DNA of 34,122 nucleotides from Pseudonocardia sp. (GCF_029263155.1 NZ_JAJCYB010000029.1:1-34122); one strand, 5' to 3'. Shown: positions 1 through 8,170, counted from the first letter of the stretch. Numbers and translations are program-made. The notes: generated by a model from the letters alone, not told the origin.

Positions 1-2
1 TG

Positions 3-1637
3 GCCAAGGCTCACCAGAAGATCCAGGAGCTGTCCTGGGAGCCGCAGTACCACGAGCCGTACATGAAGTACGGAACCGACTACACGTTCCGCAAGGCCGC
101 CAAGAAGGACCCGCTCAAGCAGGTCCTGCGGTCCTACTTCCCCATGCAGGAGGAGAAGGACCACCGCGTCTACGGCGCGTCGGACGGGGCCATCCGCGGG
201 AACATGTTCCGCCAGGTCCAGGAGCGTTGGCTGGAGTGGCAGAAGCTGTTCCTGTCCATCATCCCGTTGCCGGAGGTCTCGGCCGCGCGGTCGATGCCGA
301 TGCTGTTCCACGTTGTGCCCAACCCGGAGCTGCACAACGGTCAGGCCATTCAGATGATCGACGAGGTGCGCCACTCGACGATCCAGCAGAACCTGAAGCG
401 CCTGTACATGAACAACTACATCGACCCGGCGGGGTTCAACAACAGCCTGCGCAACTTCCACTCGGACTACTGCGGCACCATCGGCCGTCAGTTCGCCGAG
501 GGGTTCATCACCGGTGACGCGATCACCGCGGCCAGCATCTACCTGACGATCGTCGCCGAGACGGCGTTCACGAACACGCTGTTCGTGGCCATGCCGGCCG
601 AGGCCGCGGCCAATGGTGACTACCTGCTGCCCACGGTGTTCCACTCGGTCCAGTCCGACGAGTCGCGCCACATCTCCAACGGTTACGCCACGCTGCTGAT
701 GGCGCTGTCCGACGAGGACAACCGCCAGCTGCTCGAGCGCGACCTGCGTTACGCGTGGTGGAACAACCACCGCGTGGTCGACGCCGCGATCGGTACCTTC
801 ATCGAGTACGGCACGAAGGACCGCCGCAAGGACCGCGAGTCCTACGCGGAGATGTGGCGTCGCTGGATCTACGACGACTACTACCGTGCGTACCTGATCC
901 CGCTGGAGAAGTACGGCCTGGTCATCCCGCACGACTTGATCGAGGAGTCGTGGAAGCAGATCTGGGAGAAGGGCTACGTCCACGAGGTCGCGCAGTTCTT
1001 CGCCACCGGTTGGTTGGCCAACTACTGGCGCATCGACGGCATGACCGACGAGGACTTCGAGTGGTTCGAGTACAAGTACCCGGGCTGGTACGACAAGTAC
1101 GGCGCGTGGTGGGAGAACTACAACCGCCTCGCCGTGCCGAACGGGCACAACCCGATCGTGTTCGAGGACGTCGACTACGTCTACCCATCGCGTTGCTGGA
1201 CCTGCATGGTCCCGTGCCTGGTCCGCGAGGACATCGTCACGGCCGAGGTCGACGGCGTGCACAAGACCTACTGCCACGAGGTCTGCCGCTGGACCGACGT
1301 CGAGGCCTTCCGCCCCGAGTACCAGGGTCGCGAGACCCCGAACATGGGCCGGCTGGTCGGGCGTCGTGAGTGGGAGACGCTGTACCACGGCTGGAACTGG
1401 GCCGACGTGGTCTCGGACATGGGCTTCGTCCGCGACGACGGCAACACCATGACCGCGCAGCCCCACCTCGACCTGAACCCCAAGAAGATGTGGACGCTGG
1501 ACCACATGCGCCGCTGCCCGCCGTTGGCCAGCCCGAACGTCCTGTTCAACGAGATGGACGACGCCGGCCGCGCCGCCTTCCTCGAGGACTACCGCAAGCA
1601 GGGCCCGGCCGGACGCCCGGCGCCCGCCACCGCCTGA
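3..1637 (+). CDS. prmA: Propane 2-monooxygenase-type hydroxylase large subunit (5' end at or beyond window edge)
   Basis: This is the alpha subunit of a soluble di-iron monooxygenase (SDIMO) that hydroxylates short alkanes or cyclic ethers using O2 and electrons from a partner reductase. The frame is open from base 3 (A-K-A-H-Q-K-I-Q-E-L-S-W-E-P), which matches the usual start of the PrmA/MimA/ThmA family. Bases 1-2 (TG) could be the end of an ATG or GTG just outside the window, so the protein is near its full length of about 545 residues. Two EXXH iron-binding motifs are visible: D-E-V-R-H (bases 360-374) and D-E-S-R-H (657-671). A Cys-rich W-T-C-M-V-P-C segment lies near 1198-1220, as in this group. 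Known prm/mim/thm operons continue with reductase, small subunit and coupling protein. Here a terminator and an opposite-strand transporter follow, so the partners must lie upstream or be absent. Assignment to SDIMO group 5 versus 6 is not settled. Confidence 0.93.
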   Translation, partial: AKAHQKIQELSWEPQYHEPYMKYGTDYTFRKAAKKDPLKQVLRSYFPMQEEKDHRVYGASDGAIRGNMFRQVQERWLEWQKLFLSIIPLPEVSAARSMPMLFHVVPNPELHNGQAIQMIDEVRHSTIQQNLKRLYMNNYIDPAGFNNSLRNFHSDYCGTIGRQFAEGFITGDAITAASIYLTIVAETAFTNTLFVAMPAEAAANGDYLLPTVFHSVQSDESRHISNGYATLLMALSDEDNRQLLERDLRYAWWNNHRVVDAAIGTFIEYGTKDRRKDRESYAEMWRRWIYDDYYRAYLIPLEKYGLVIPHDLIEESWKQIWEKGYVHEVAQFFATGWLANYWRIDGMTDEDFEWFEYKYPGWYDKYGAWWENYNRLAVPNGHNPIVFEDVDYVYPSRCWTCMVPCLVREDIVTAEVDGVHKTYCHEVCRWTDVEAFRPEYQGRETPNMGRLVGRREWETLYHGWNWADVVSDMGFVRDDGNTMTAQPHLDLNPKKMWTLDHMRRCPPLASPNVLFNEMDDAGRAAFLEDYRKQGPAGRPAPATA

Positions 1638-1643
1638 TCACCC

Positions 1644-1651
1644 GGAAGGAG
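1644..1651 (+). promoter_or_regulatory. Orphan Shine-Dalgarno-like site after prmA
   Basis: GGAAGGAG lies 6 nt after the prmA stop codon, where the ribosome-binding site of a next operon gene would be expected. No ATG, GTG or TTG start with an open frame follows. The terminator hairpin begins 15 nt downstream. It may be a leftover of a lost downstream gene (in relatives, the reductase) or chance. Confidence 0.35.
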
Positions 1652-1665
1652 CACCACCGCTCGAC

Positions 1666-1695
1666 GGGGAGGGCCGGGTACGCCCGGCCCTCCCC
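1666..1695 (+). terminator. Perfect hairpin terminator after prmA
   Basis: A perfect 13-bp inverted repeat, GGGGAGGGCCGGG and its complement, encloses the tetraloop TACG. It lies 28 nt downstream of the prmA stop codon. There is no U-tract, which is common for actinobacterial terminators. It marks the end of the transcript from the left. Confidence 0.8.
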
Positions 1696-1730
1696 TCGCG
1701 CGTGCCACCGGCTCCGCGTCTCCCGCCGGA

Positions 1731-1832
1731 GGCTCGCACACAGGCTGCGGGGCTCGCACACAGGGCCGGAACTGTGTGCGAGCCCCCGGAGGTGTGTGCG
1801 AGCCCCCGGAGGTGTGTGCGGGCTCGAGCTGA
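1731..1832. repeat. 20-bp tandem repeat cluster, two copies facing three inverted copies
   Basis: Two copies of a unit beginning GGCTCGCACACAGG start at 1731 and 1751. They are followed by three copies of the inverted unit TGTGTGCGAGCCCCCGGAGG starting at 1773, 1793 and 1813 (the last degenerate). All have a 20-bp period. The cluster fills the gap between the convergent prmA and FHA-ABC genes and can fold into a long hairpin. A single further copy (GCTCGCACACAGGG) lies at 9692-9705, again between convergent genes. Confidence 0.85.
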
Positions 1833-1841
1833 GACCGGGCT

Positions 1842-4262
1842 TCAGCGGCGCGCGCGGACGGGGTCGAGGCGGCGCAGCAGCAACGCCGTGACCGCGATCA
1901 GGATCACGGCGATCAGCAGCAGCATCCCCGCCGCCAGGAGCCAGCGACCTGCCGAGTGCTCCCACAGCGCGTCGGGTCCGCCGCGCGCGGTGACGTTGAG
2001 GTCGATCGTCGAGGCGCCCATCGCGAACCCCCACCGTGACGGCACCAGCCACGCGAGCTGCTCCAGCACCGGTCGCCCGTGCACCGGGAACAGCCCCCCG
2101 GAGACGACGAGCTGCAGCATCAGCACGAGCACCAGCAGCGGCATGCCGCGGTCGGCGTTGTCGATGAACGCCGAGATCACCAGCCCGACGATCATGGTGA
2201 CGACGGTGACCCCGACGACCGCGACCAGCACCTCCAGCGTCGGCGAGCCCAGCACCAGCGCGTCGTCGGGGGTGTTGCGGCCCACGAGCGACAGCAGCGT
2301 GAACACCGCGGCCTGCAGCCCGCTGATCGTGCCCAGCACCAGCAGCTTGGACAGCAGGTACGCCGGCAGCGACAGCCCGATCGCGCGCTCCCGCACGTAC
2401 ACCGGTCTCTCCTTGACCAGCTCCCGCACCGACGCCGCGGCCCCCACCAGCGCCCCGCCGACGACGAGGACGAGCAGCAGCTGGCTGGGCTGGAACTCCC
2501 CCGCGTCCACCGCCGCGGAGATCGACAGCCCCGACGAGCCGGGCACCAGCCGGGCGAGCACGGCCAGCACCAGCGGCAGCACGGCCAGGAAGATCGCGTA
2601 CTGCCGGTCGGCCGCGATCACGGCGAGGTAGCGCCGGCACAGTACCGAGAGCTGGGTGCCGAAGCGCTGCTGCGGCGGGGCGGCACGCGGGGCCGAGCGG
2701 TCGACGACCCGCGGCATCCCGGCCGTAGGCATCGCCACGTAGCGCCCGTACTGTCGCGACTCGCGGAACCGCCGACCCAGCACCTCCCCCGGCACGCGGT
2801 CGAGCAGCAGGAACATCTCGGCGAAGTCCGGTTGCCCGAAGTAGCCCAGCGCCTCGGCGGGCGGCCCGAAGTAGGCCACGTGCCCGCCCGGAGCCAGCAC
2901 CAGCAGCCGGTCGCAGCGGTCGAGGTTGGCGACGCTGTGCGTGACGACGACGACGGTGCGCCCGCCGTCGGCCAGGCCGCGCAGCGTCTGCATCACCGAC
3001 TTGTCCAGGCCGGGGTCGAGGCCGGAGGTGGGTTCGTCGAGGAACAGCAGCGAGGGTTTCGTCAACAGTTCCAGCGCCACCGAGGTGCGCTTGCGCTGCC
3101 CGCCCGAGAGCGTGTCGATGCGCTGGTGCGCCTGGTGGGTCAGGCCCAGCTCGTGCAGCACCTCGGCGATGCGGCGCTCGCGGTCGGCCTCGGGCACGTC
3201 GGCGGGGAACCGCAGCCGGGCGGCGTAGCGCAGCGCCCGCAGCACCGTGAGCTGCGGGTGCAGCACGTCGTCCTGCGGCACCAGGCCGATGCGGTGGCGC
3301 AGCTCGTCGTACTCGGCGTAGAGGTCGCGACCGGCGTAGCGGACCTCGCCCATGTCGGCCGGGCGGCTGCCGGTCAGCGCGCGCAGCAGCGTCGACTTCC
3401 CCGCCCCGCTGGGCCCCACCACCGCCAGCAGGCTCCGGCCGGCCAGGGAGAACCCGACGTCGCGCAGCAGCGTCTTGCCCTCGGCCGTGGACACCGAGAT
3501 GTCGCGCACCTCGAACTGCACGTCACCGGTGTCGACGGCGGCCACGAGCTGGTCGCCGTGCAGCTGCAGCAGCGTGTGCCCGATGCCGATGACGTCGCGC
3601 GGGGTGACCAGCGCGGCCTGGACCCGCACCCCGTTGACGAACACGCCGTTGCCGCTGCCGAGGTCGACGATGTGCCAGCCCGAGCCGTCGCGGCGCAGCT
3701 CGGCGTGGTGGCGGGAGACGAGCAGGTCGTCGAGCACGACGTCGTTGTCCGGCAGCCGCCCGACGGTGATCCGCGTGGCCGGGGGCGCGGCAGGGCCACC
3801 GCCGAAGGAGTAGCTCAGCGTGGCCCCGCCACCCTGCCGGGCCAGCACACCACCGCGCGGCGGGGGCGGGAGGGGCGGCGATCCACCGGGGACGGGCGGG
3901 GCGGACGGCGCGGGGACGGCGCCGTAGGCGGGTGGGGCGGGCGCGGCGCCGGGCGGGGCGGGCGCCGCGCCGGGGCGGAACTCCAGCGCGGTGACGTCGG
4001 GCGGAGCGCCGAGGTGCACGACGGTCGGCCCGGTGATCGCCATCGTGGTGACGCGGCGGCCGTCGGCGAACGTGCCGTAGCGGGAGTGGTCGGTCAGCGT
4101 CCAGCCGCTCGCCGTCAGCTCGACGACGAGGTGGGTGCGCGAGACGTGCGATCCGGGCAGGTCGAGATCGGCGGTGGGACCGCGGCCGACGACGAACCGC
4201 CGGTCCGCGGGCACCTGGATCCGGCGGCCCTGCGCAACGAGCTCCAGCACCGGCGCGTGCAT
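1842..4262 (-). CDS. FHA-domain ABC transporter, ATPase and permease in one chain (Rv1747-like)
   Basis: This 806-residue half-transporter resembles Mycobacterium tuberculosis Rv1747 (about 865 aa), an exporter linked to cell-envelope glycolipids and controlled by Ser/Thr kinase phosphorylation. Two forkhead-associated domains are visible: residues 22-75 (V-V-G-R-G, S-H-V-S-R-T-H) and 164-215 (V-G-R-L, S-R-H-H-A, G-S-G-N-G-V-F-V-N-G). They are separated by a Pro/Ala-rich linker (95-140). The ATPase follows, with Walker A GPSGAGKST (283-291), signature LSGGQ (385-389) and Walker B LLFLDEP (405-411). The C-terminal part from about 560 is an ABC2-type membrane domain with some six hydrophobic segments. 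By family knowledge the FHA domains bind phosphothreonine; a partner kinase is not in the window. A purine-rich stretch (GGAGG, GGGGAG) precedes the ATG at 4262. The cargo cannot be read from the sequence. Confidence 0.92.
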   Translation of the reverse strand: MHAPVLELVAQGRRIQVPADRRFVVGRGPTADLDLPGSHVSRTHLVVELTASGWTLTDHSRYGTFADGRRVTTMAITGPTVVHLGAPPDVTALEFRPGAAPAPPGAAPAPPAYGAVPAPSAPPVPGGSPPLPPPPRGGVLARQGGGATLSYSFGGGPAAPPATRITVGRLPDNDVVLDDLLVSRHHAELRRDGSGWHIVDLGSGNGVFVNGVRVQAALVTPRDVIGIGHTLLQLHGDQLVAAVDTGDVQFEVRDISVSTAEGKTLLRDVGFSLAGRSLLAVVGPSGAGKSTLLRALTGSRPADMGEVRYAGRDLYAEYDELRHRIGLVPQDDVLHPQLTVLRALRYAARLRFPADVPEADRERRIAEVLHELGLTHQAHQRIDTLSGGQRKRTSVALELLTKPSLLFLDEPTSGLDPGLDKSVMQTLRGLADGGRTVVVVTHSVANLDRCDRLLVLAPGGHVAYFGPPAEALGYFGQPDFAEMFLLLDRVPGEVLGRRFRESRQYGRYVAMPTAGMPRVVDRSAPRAAPPQQRFGTQLSVLCRRYLAVIAADRQYAIFLAVLPLVLAVLARLVPGSSGLSISAAVDAGEFQPSQLLLVLVVGGALVGAAASVRELVKERPVYVRERAIGLSLPAYLLSKLLVLGTISGLQAAVFTLLSLVGRNTPDDALVLGSPTLEVLVAVVGVTVVTMIVGLVISAFIDNADRGMPLLVLVLMLQLVVSGGLFPVHGRPVLEQLAWLVPSRWGFAMGASTIDLNVTARGGPDALWEHSAGRWLLAAGMLLLIAVILIAVTALLLRRLDPVRARR

Positions 4263-4403
4263 CTCCCCGCCCCCCTCCGCGGCCCGTCGTCGAGGTCACG
4301 GTAGCCCGCCCGGCGTCGCCGGTGAGGAACGTGGCGCCACCGCGCGCCGATCGTGCGGGCGCACGAAGCACCGTGCCGACCCCCGGCAGGCTGCCGCCCC
4401 GGC

Positions 4404-5588
4404 TCAGCCGCGCAGCGCCGACTCGTGCTCCGCGTGGGCGCGGTCGAGCAGCTCGCGCAGCTCCGCGTCGGCCCGGACCTCGTCGCCGAGCGGGCCGGCC
4501 AGCGCGGCGATGGCCTCCTCGTCGCGGACCAGCTTGCGGTAGCTGTCCTCGCGGCTCTCGGCGTCGGTGGCGAGGTCGAGGTACTCCTTCGCGTGCCGCC
4601 GCGCCGTGGACGCCGCGCTCTTGGCCTTGCCGGCCGGGCTGAGCAGCGAGGCGACGACGGTGATCGTCAGGACGCCGATGATGACGCCCAGCGAGAGCGG
4701 GGTGCTGATCTCGTAGACCGGCACCGGCTGCCCGCCGTAGACGAAGGGCAGGTTGTTCTCGTGCAGCGCGTGCAGCACGAGCTTGACACCGATGAAGCCG
4801 AGGATGGCCGCGAGCCCGTAGGACAGGTAGATGAGCCGGTCGAGCAGGCCGTCGATGAGGAAGTACAGCTGGCGCAGGCCCATCAGCGAGAACGCGGTGG
4901 CCGTGAACACGATGTAGGCGTTCTCGGTGAGTCCGAAGATCGCGGGGATGGAGTCGAGCGCGAACAGCAGGTCGGTGCCGCCGATCGCGATCATCACCAG
5001 CAGCATCGGGGTGAGGACGCGCTTGCCGTTCTCGATCGTGAACAGCTTGTCGCCGTCGTAGTGCTCGGAGGTCCGCAGGTGCTTGCGGGCGAACCGGATG
5101 ACGAAGTTGTCCGCCTCGTCGTCCTCGTCGCCCCCGCGGACCAGGCTGAACGCCGTCCACAGCAGGATCGCGCCGAAGACGTAGAACACCCACGAGAACA
5201 GGCTGATCAGGGCGACGCCGGCGAAGATGAACGCGCTGCGGGCGATCAGGGCGAACACGATGCCGAACAGCAGCACCTTCTGCTGGTCCGCGCGGGGCAC
5301 CTTGAAGCTGGCCATGATGACGAGGAAGACGAACAGGTTGTCGACCGACAGGGCCTTCTCGGTGACGTAGCCCGCGAAGTACTCGGTGCCCATCGTGGCG
5401 CCGCCGAACCACCAGACCCCGACGCCGAACAGGATCGCGATCCCGACGTAGATCGACGACCAGATCGCGGCCTCGCGCAGCGTCGGGATGTGCGCCTTGC
5501 GCACGTGGAACACGAAGTCGAACAGCAGCAGGCCGACGATCCCGATGACCGTCAGCCACCACACGATGGCGGGGACCGCTACCTCCAC
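4404..5588 (-). CDS. TerC-family integral membrane protein
   Basis: A 394-residue polytopic membrane protein of the TerC/Alx family. Members are associated with tellurite resistance and, in characterised cases, with Mn2+ export. It has the family hallmarks V-T-E-K-A-L-S-V-D-N-L-F-V-F near residue 75 and G-G-T-D-L-L-F-A-L-D-S-I-P-A near 204, both carrying the acidic residues expected in the membrane. About eight or nine hydrophobic helices end near residue 318; the last 75 residues are a charged, probably cytoplasmic tail. The start is GTG at 5588, preceded on the minus strand by AGGAG at good spacing. It is divergent from the TetR gene, 102 bp apart. No tellurium gene cluster is nearby, so a metal-homeostasis role is only inferred. 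Confidence 0.9.
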   Translation of the reverse strand: MEVAVPAIVWWLTVIGIVGLLLFDFVFHVRKAHIPTLREAAIWSSIYVGIAILFGVGVWWFGGATMGTEYFAGYVTEKALSVDNLFVFLVIMASFKVPRADQQKVLLFGIVFALIARSAFIFAGVALISLFSWVFYVFGAILLWTAFSLVRGGDEDDEADNFVIRFARKHLRTSEHYDGDKLFTIENGKRVLTPMLLVMIAIGGTDLLFALDSIPAIFGLTENAYIVFTATAFSLMGLRQLYFLIDGLLDRLIYLSYGLAAILGFIGVKLVLHALHENNLPFVYGGQPVPVYEISTPLSLGVIIGVLTITVVASLLSPAGKAKSAASTARRHAKEYLDLATDAESREDSYRKLVRDEEAIAALAGPLGDEVRADAELRELLDRAHAEHESALRG

Positions 5589-5623
5589 GAGCCTGCTCCT
5601 GTTCGTCGATCGGGTTTACCGGC

Positions 5624-5651
5624 ACATTACCCGAAAAGGAAAGGGTACCGT
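5624..5651. promoter_or_regulatory. Divergent promoter elements for terC and the TetR gene
   Basis: On the minus strand TAATGT (5629-5624) is a good -10 box for terC, about 35 nt before its GTG. On the plus strand TACCGT (5646-5651) is a possible -10 box for the TetR gene. Both sit in a locally AT-richer stretch. No convincing -35 boxes were found. Confidence 0.45.
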
Positions 5652-5682
5652 GTCGTTTCTCAGGACGACGCGAGGAACGACA
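5651..5682. promoter_or_regulatory. Inverted repeat, probable TetR operator
   Basis: TGTCGTTTCTC (5651-5661) and GAGGAACGACA (5672-5682) form an inverted repeat matching at 10 of 11 positions with a 10-bp spacer. It ends 8 bp before the ATG of the TetR gene and overlaps the candidate -10 box. This position suits autorepression, and control of terC is also possible. Confidence 0.7.
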
Positions 5683-5690
5683 CACCTGCC

Positions 5691-6290
5691 ATGACCGGTA
5701 CCCGCCCCCCGGGCCGCCCGCTCGACATCGAGCGCGAGAACGCGATCCTCGACGCCGCGCTCGAGGTGCTCTCCGAGGTGGGCTACGACCGGCTGACGGT
5801 CACCGCGGTGCACCAGCGGGCCCACGCGAGCGCCAAGACCGTCTACCGGCGCTGGTCGGGCAAGGAGGAGTTGATGACGGCGGCGCTGCAGCGCGCGGTG
5901 ACCCGGTCCGAGCACGACCCGGACGACGTCCTCGACACCGGCTCCTTGCGCGGGGACCTCGTGGCGAACCTGCGCGCGTCCGGCCACGCGACCACCCCGC
6001 AGCGCACCCAGGGCCTGCTGGCCGCCGCCGGCATCAGCGGCGAGCTGGGCGCGCTGGCGCTGGAGCTGCTGCGGTCCCAGGAGGCCCGGCAGGCCAAGAT
6101 CATTCTCACCCGGGCGGTCGAACGCGGCGAGATCGGGCCCGACGTCGACCCGATGCTGGTCGCCGACGTCACCCGCGGCCTCACGCTGCAGCACCTGCTG
6201 CTCGGCTCCGACGGCCTCGACGAGGACTTCGTCGACTCGCTGGTGGACCGCGTCCTGCTGCCGGTGATCCGGGCCGGGCGCGGCGGATGA
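5691..6290 (+). CDS. TetR/AcrR-family transcriptional regulator
   Basis: A 199-residue regulator with an N-terminal helix-turn-helix at about residues 18-63 (A-I-L-D-A-A-L-E-V-L, then L-T-V-T-A-V-H-Q-R-A and K-T-V-Y-R-R-W), typical of TetR proteins. The C-terminal half is the helical ligand-binding and dimerisation part. The frame stays open far upstream, but ATG 5691 gives the standard TetR length and lies just after the inverted repeat at 5651-5682. It precedes the acyl-CoA dehydrogenase and ligase genes on the same strand by 17 bp, so it may answer to an acyl-CoA or fatty acid. That ligand is an inference from position only. Confidence 0.92.
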   Translation: MTGTRPPGRPLDIERENAILDAALEVLSEVGYDRLTVTAVHQRAHASAKTVYRRWSGKEELMTAALQRAVTRSEHDPDDVLDTGSLRGDLVANLRASGHATTPQRTQGLLAAAGISGELGALALELLRSQEARQAKIILTRAVERGEIGPDVDPMLVADVTRGLTLQHLLLGSDGLDEDFVDSLVDRVLLPVIRAGRGG

Positions 6291-6294
6291 GGGT

Positions 6295-6300
6295 TATGTT
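6295..6300 (+). promoter_or_regulatory. Leaderless -10 box for the acyl-CoA dehydrogenase gene
   Basis: TATGTT ends 7 nt before the ATG at 6308, so transcription should begin at or next to the start codon. No Shine-Dalgarno sequence is present. The gene therefore has its own promoter despite lying 17 bp behind the TetR gene. Confidence 0.7.
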
Positions 6301-6307
6301 CTGACCC

Positions 6308-8140
6308 ATGGCCCTGGCGATCACCGACGACCACCGGACACTGGCCGAGGTGGCCCGTTCCGCCCTGTCCGGCCAGCGCGCGGCGGCCCGCGCCCTGCTG
6401 GAGGCCGAGGAGGGCCTGCCCGGCATCTGGAAGGAGCAGGCCTCCCTGGGGTGGCTGGGGCTGCACGTGCCCGAGGAGTTCGGTGGCGAGGGCGCCGGGT
6501 TGCCCGCGGTGCTCGACCCGACCCGCCGCGGCGGACGGGTCCGCGTCGACGACGCGCCGGTGCTCGGCGTGATCGCCGGGGGTGCGGCGCTCGCCCGGCG
6601 GCTCACCCGCGTGCTCGCCGCCGCCGAGGCGGCCGGCAGCGCCACCGCGTGCCTGGAGGTGTCGGTGGCCTACGTCAAGGAGCGCAGGCAGTTCGGGCGC
6701 ACCGTCGGCACGTTCCAGGCGGTCAAGCACCACTGCGCGAACCTGCTGCTCGACGCGGAGCTGGCCGTCGCGGCCGCCTGGGACGCCTCCCGCGCCCCGG
6801 CCGGCACCCCCGGCGCGGAGCTGGCCGCCGCGGTCGCCGCCGCGCGCTCGGTGCCGGCCGCCGTCCGCGCCGCCGAGATGACGATCCAGCTGCACGGCGG
6901 CATCGGGTTCACCTGGGAGCACGACGCCCACCTCTACCTGCGCCGCGCGCTGACCCTCGCCGCGATCGTCGCGCAGACCGGCGACCCCGAGCGCGACGTC
7001 GCCCGGCTCACCCGCGAGGGCGTGGAGCGCGCCCCCGACCTGGACCTCCCGCCCGAGGCCGAGGGGCACCGCGCGGCGGCCCGGGAGTTCGTCGCGTCGC
7101 TCGACGGGCTGGACGCGGCGGGGCGGCGCGCGGCGATGGTCGAGTCCGGCTACCTCGTGCCGCACTGGCCGCCGCCGTGGGGCCGCGACGCCTCGGCCAC
7201 CGAGCAGCTGGTGATCGAGCAGGAGTTCCGCGGCGTCGACGTGCCGTCGCTGGGGATCACCGCCTGGAACATCCAGACGATCTCCCAGCACGGCACCCCC
7301 GAGCAGTGGGAGCGCTGGCTGGGGCCCGCGCTGCTCGGCGAGACCGAGTGGTGCCAGCTGTTCTCCGAGCCCGGCGCCGGGTCCGACGCCGCCGCGATCT
7401 CCACGCGCGGCGTGCGCGTCGACGGCGGGTGGCGGGTCACCGGCCAGAAGGTGTGGACGACCCGCGCGCACGAGTCGCACTGGGGCTTCGCGACGGTGCG
7501 CACCGACGCCGTGTCGGCCACGGGGTCCAAGCACGCCGGCATCACGATGATGGCGATCGACCTGGGCGCCGACGGCGTCGACGTCCGGCCGTTGCGCGAG
7601 CTCACCGGTGACGCCCTGTTCAACGAGGTGTTCCTCGACGCCGTGTTCGTGCCCGACTCCGACGTCGTGGGCGAGGTCGGGCAGGGCTGGCGGGTGGCGC
7701 GGGCGACGCTGGGCAACGAGCGCGTCTCCATCGGCGGCGGGGGCGCCGGGCGGCTGCCGCTGCGCGCCTGGGACCTGCTGCCGCTGGCCGCCGCGGCGCC
7801 CGACCCGCACACCGCCGAGCGGGAGGTCGGGGCGCTGATCGCCGACGAGCTGGCCACCCGGCTGCTCATCCTGCGCCAGGCCGCACGGGCCGTCGGCGGG
7901 ACCGAACCCGGACCGGAGGGCAACCTCAACAAGCTGTTCACCTCCGAGCACGCCCAGCGGGTGGCCGGGCTCGCGGTGCGGCTGGCCGGCACGGAGGCGG
8001 TGTCGGGCGGCAACGACCTGGTGATGCGCTGCTATCTGTGGTCGCGCTGCCTCACCATCGCCGGTGGCACCTCCGAGATCGCCCGCAACCAGGTGGCCGA
8101 GCGCCTGCTGGGACTTCCGCGCGACCCGCTGATCCTGTGA
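6308..8140 (+). CDS. Tandem-domain acyl-CoA dehydrogenase (FadE6-like) with a shortened first half
   Basis: A flavoenzyme family protein that oxidises acyl-CoA to enoyl-CoA, built from two acyl-CoA dehydrogenase (ACAD) units. The second unit (about residues 250-610) is complete: W-C-Q-L-F-S-E-P-G-A-G-S-D for FAD/substrate binding, G-Q-K-V-W-T, and C-terminal I-A-G-G-T-S-E-I-A-R-N-Q-V-A-E-R. The first unit has its N-terminal helices (to P-E-E-F-G-G-E-G-A-G-L-P, residue 66) and its C-terminal helical domain (from about residue 98; R-R-Q-F-G-R-T-V-G-T-F-Q-A-V-K, H-G-G-I-G-F-T-W-E-H), but residue 66 runs straight into L-D-P-T-R-R. Most of the middle beta-domain, some 110-120 residues, is missing in frame. 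Relatives are about 715-735 residues; this one has 610. The second half may still be active. Followed after 30 bp by an acyl-CoA ligase. Confidence 0.88.
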   Translation: MALAITDDHRTLAEVARSALSGQRAAARALLEAEEGLPGIWKEQASLGWLGLHVPEEFGGEGAGLPAVLDPTRRGGRVRVDDAPVLGVIAGGAALARRLTRVLAAAEAAGSATACLEVSVAYVKERRQFGRTVGTFQAVKHHCANLLLDAELAVAAAWDASRAPAGTPGAELAAAVAAARSVPAAVRAAEMTIQLHGGIGFTWEHDAHLYLRRALTLAAIVAQTGDPERDVARLTREGVERAPDLDLPPEAEGHRAAAREFVASLDGLDAAGRRAAMVESGYLVPHWPPPWGRDASATEQLVIEQEFRGVDVPSLGITAWNIQTISQHGTPEQWERWLGPALLGETEWCQLFSEPGAGSDAAAISTRGVRVDGGWRVTGQKVWTTRAHESHWGFATVRTDAVSATGSKHAGITMMAIDLGADGVDVRPLRELTGDALFNEVFLDAVFVPDSDVVGEVGQGWRVARATLGNERVSIGGGGAGRLPLRAWDLLPLAAAAPDPHTAEREVGALIADELATRLLILRQAARAVGGTEPGPEGNLNKLFTSEHAQRVAGLAVRLAGTEAVSGGNDLVMRCYLWSRCLTIAGGTSEIARNQVAERLLGLPRDPLIL

Positions 8141-8157
8141 GGCTCGCGGCGGGCCGT

Positions 8158-8163
8158 TAGGGT
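8158..8163 (+). promoter_or_regulatory. Leaderless -10 box for the acyl-CoA ligase gene
   Basis: TAGGGT ends 7 nt before ATG 8171, with no ribosome-binding site in between. The arrangement matches the box before the gene at 6308. Confidence 0.65.
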
Positions 8164-8170
8164 CCGCACC

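Noticed and set aside
1731..1832. CRISPR array
   Set aside because: Units are contiguous with 20-bp pitch, partly inverted, with no unique spacers and no cas genes. The 22-bp cluster at 14257 fails for the same reasons.
5589..5690. Manganese riboswitch (yybP-ykoY) before terC
   Set aside because: The untranslated leader is too short, about 30 nt after the likely start site, and the expected conserved loops are not seen.
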